This document shows positions 62,201 through 64,000 of a stretch of DNA of 64,000 nucleotides, one piece after another; within the stretch, counting starts at the first letter, position 1, and each line of letters opens with the position of its first letter. A model generated the notes under the pieces. The model ran no database searches. It saw only the letters and a program-made list of their open reading frames with translations, and had not been told where the DNA came from. This DNA is from Drosophila miranda (taxonomy: Eukaryota > Arthropoda > Insecta > Diptera > Drosophilidae), in NCBI RefSeq assembly GCF_003369915.1, contig NC_046676.1, positions 14,614,001-14,678,000 of the forward strand. Direction: 5' to 3'. The position numbers and the translations under genes are program-made.

Positions 62201-64000
62201 GTGGAGCGAGTCGAGTCGAGAGGAGTCGAGTCGAGTCGAGAGGAGGCGGAAGTGGTAACAGCATCAGCATCCTTTTAGTCGCATGCCACATAAAGAAGTA
62301 ACGTGCGCGTCGCCGCCTTGCGGCGAATGTCATAAAAACTACTCATACTCGTACTTGTCGGTGTATGTGCCACATCAGGAGGCAGAATGCTAGCTGTCCA
62401 TGTTACAATGATAAAAAGTAATTTTATGACTCGCACAAAAGGAATGCCGCCCCGCCCTGCCCCACCCCGTTCCGAAGGAATGCACTTATTTGTCCGTCAG
62501 CCATGGCATCCCGTTCCCGTCTCGGCCCTCGTTCTGCCACACAACAGATGAAGCTTTTAACAAGCGTCCCGGCATCAGCAGCAGCAGCAGCAGTAACCCG
62601 AAACTTCACCCCAAAAATTGACTGAATTTTGCTGTCTTTAAGCTCCCAATTTCTATTTATATTTCGAATTTAAAGAACTTAAATGGAATTTTCCGTGCAG
62701 CATTCAAGAGCTCTTTGAAGGACAAAAACCCAACCAAGATTTGAATGCCATTTGCTGCAGCTGCTGCAAACAGCACAGAACTTCCGTTGAGGGGCAGCGA
62801 CGGATGGGTATCCGGAGTTTAGCTCTGCGGCTGTGGATGTGGCTGTGGCTGTGGCTGTGGAAGGGTCATCCAATGCTAAATCAATTGGTGGCTGTGGCGG
62901 CTGGGTTTTCTGACTGGATGGCAGCGCAACCAACATGTGGTCACGATAATGGCTGACCTGACCCTCCGACTGCCCCGAAAGAGGATGCTAGATGTGCTCC
63001 CCCTTCTATTTATTTCCCCTTAAAATCCGCTTATTCCGTTTATATTTTCTTTAACATTTTTTGGGTATATTTTTCTTGTTGCTTGCATAAAATAATTTGC
63101 TGATCAACGCGCGGCCGAGACAGTTTTTCTCATCGTAATTTATGCGGCAAGCGGAGTAAATCACACGAGTGCTGAAAGGCTGAAAGAGAAGGTCGAAACG
63201 GGGAGTGTCAGAGAGGGGTATACTGTACAAAGAGGGGGAGGCGGAGGGGGAGGGAGAGAAGCATTTAATGCCGTAAACAGAACATGGCAATAGTTTAATG
63301 CTTCGCACAGCACAGCTTCTGTTGCTGTTGCTGTTGCAGTTGCAGTTGCTGTTTATTTTCCAGCAGTCATTTGCAGAGTTGCCCCTTCCCGTCCTTCATT
63401 TTCGGTGGGTGGGTGGCTCGCTGCGGACGGGGTGGCTAATGGCCGTCCATTGGCCATAGTTTTCTGACTTTTCGTATGCTGTCAAGTGCTCGGCACTCGA
63501 AATTATTATCTGCCATTAATCATGGCCATAATGTTTGCCAGCTATAAAATGGAGCAAGTGCAACCAGAAACAGGGAGCACAGAAAGCGGAGCGTGGCGGG
63601 AGCGTACTCCCCAGCCAAGGGGCACCCGAGGGCAGCTCCATGCGGATGGCGGGTGTCCGTGAAGATGCAAGGACGCTGATGAAGATGCCAGAAAGTCAGC
63701 GAAACAGATGGAGTTCAGAGAAAGAAAAACCTAGAGGAATCTATTGAAAAAGAGAGTTTTTGAATAAGATTCGATCCGAAGGGCGCTGTCGCATGACGCG
63801 TGAGCTCTTTCTTAAGACCATTTTCCATTGAATTGATTGTAAAACAGCTATCCCCATGGTTCTATGAGCACTATTTCAATAGAAATCAAGGAAAGGCATT
63901 GATCCTTGTGTGATGCCCTTCATCTAAATGGATCTGCTGCTCTCCGCGAACTCTTTGAACCACCCTCTCGTATGCGGATGAGATATAATTTTGTGCATGG

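Larger units (their letters stand above)
57924..64000 (+). other. Mmp2 intron 3, left part
   Basis: Starts at the donor GTGAGT and runs past the window edge. I looked for the next Mmp2 exon (start of the catalytic domain, zinc motif) and did not see it. Apart from the mobile element at 58146-59238 and simple repeats (GAGTC units near 62206, GAC/TCC units near 59836), nothing gene-like was found. Confidence 0.65.

Noticed and set aside
1-64000. tRNA, rRNA or known microRNA genes
   Set aside because: I looked for TTCGANTC T-loop motifs and familiar fly microRNA words (for example mir-14) and saw none; a covariance-model scan would be needed to exclude them.

Overview
The window reads as Drosophila nuclear DNA, most likely obscura group, Muller element C. 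The basis is the set of fly orthologues (Dgt5, Subito, Uba1, Mmp2), compact 54-80 bp introns beside a very long intron in a developmental gene, DRE/motif-1 type core promoters, and a GTCY-microsatellite-bearing DINE-1/mini-me-like element of the kind common in obscura-group flies. Species assignment is inference.

Layout. 241-1257 (minus): an intronless STRAP/unrip-like WD40 protein. 1258-12.9 kb: long non-coding stretch with one weak candidate exon. 12.9-15.7 kb: two copies of a ~270-bp promoter-like module, a broken mini-ORF, a mobile-element remnant and a four-exon DUF1091-family secreted-protein gene. 15716-17977: five-exon gene for an augmin subunit resembling Dgt5/HAUS5. 18.46-20.9 kb: a 39-bp minisatellite of about 62 units. 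20.9-29.8 kb: a 4,331-bp tandem duplication carrying two almost identical, apparently intact copies of the kinesin-6 gene subito, bounded by members of a local repeat family (called R1 here). 30.2-35.8 kb: Uba1, the ubiquitin E1 enzyme, behind a third promoter module. 35.8-64 kb: upstream region and first three coding exons of Mmp2 (plus strand), with introns of 15.6 kb and more than 6 kb. The catalytic and hemopexin exons lie beyond the right edge. The last intron holds a complete ~1.1-kb DINE-1/mini-me-like element with perfect 15-bp inverted ends.

Functionally, Dgt5 and Subito are both spindle factors, Uba1 is a housekeeping enzyme and Mmp2 a developmentally regulated protease. Nothing suggests a shared pathway or operon-like logic. 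The most unusual part is 12.9-30.5 kb, where one repeat family occurs at least a dozen times. It lies directly upstream of several transcription units with promoter motifs attached, and it appears to have mediated the subito duplication, because a chimeric repeat sits at the junction.

Exon coordinates were derived by hand from splice signals, reading phase and family resemblance. No database search was possible.
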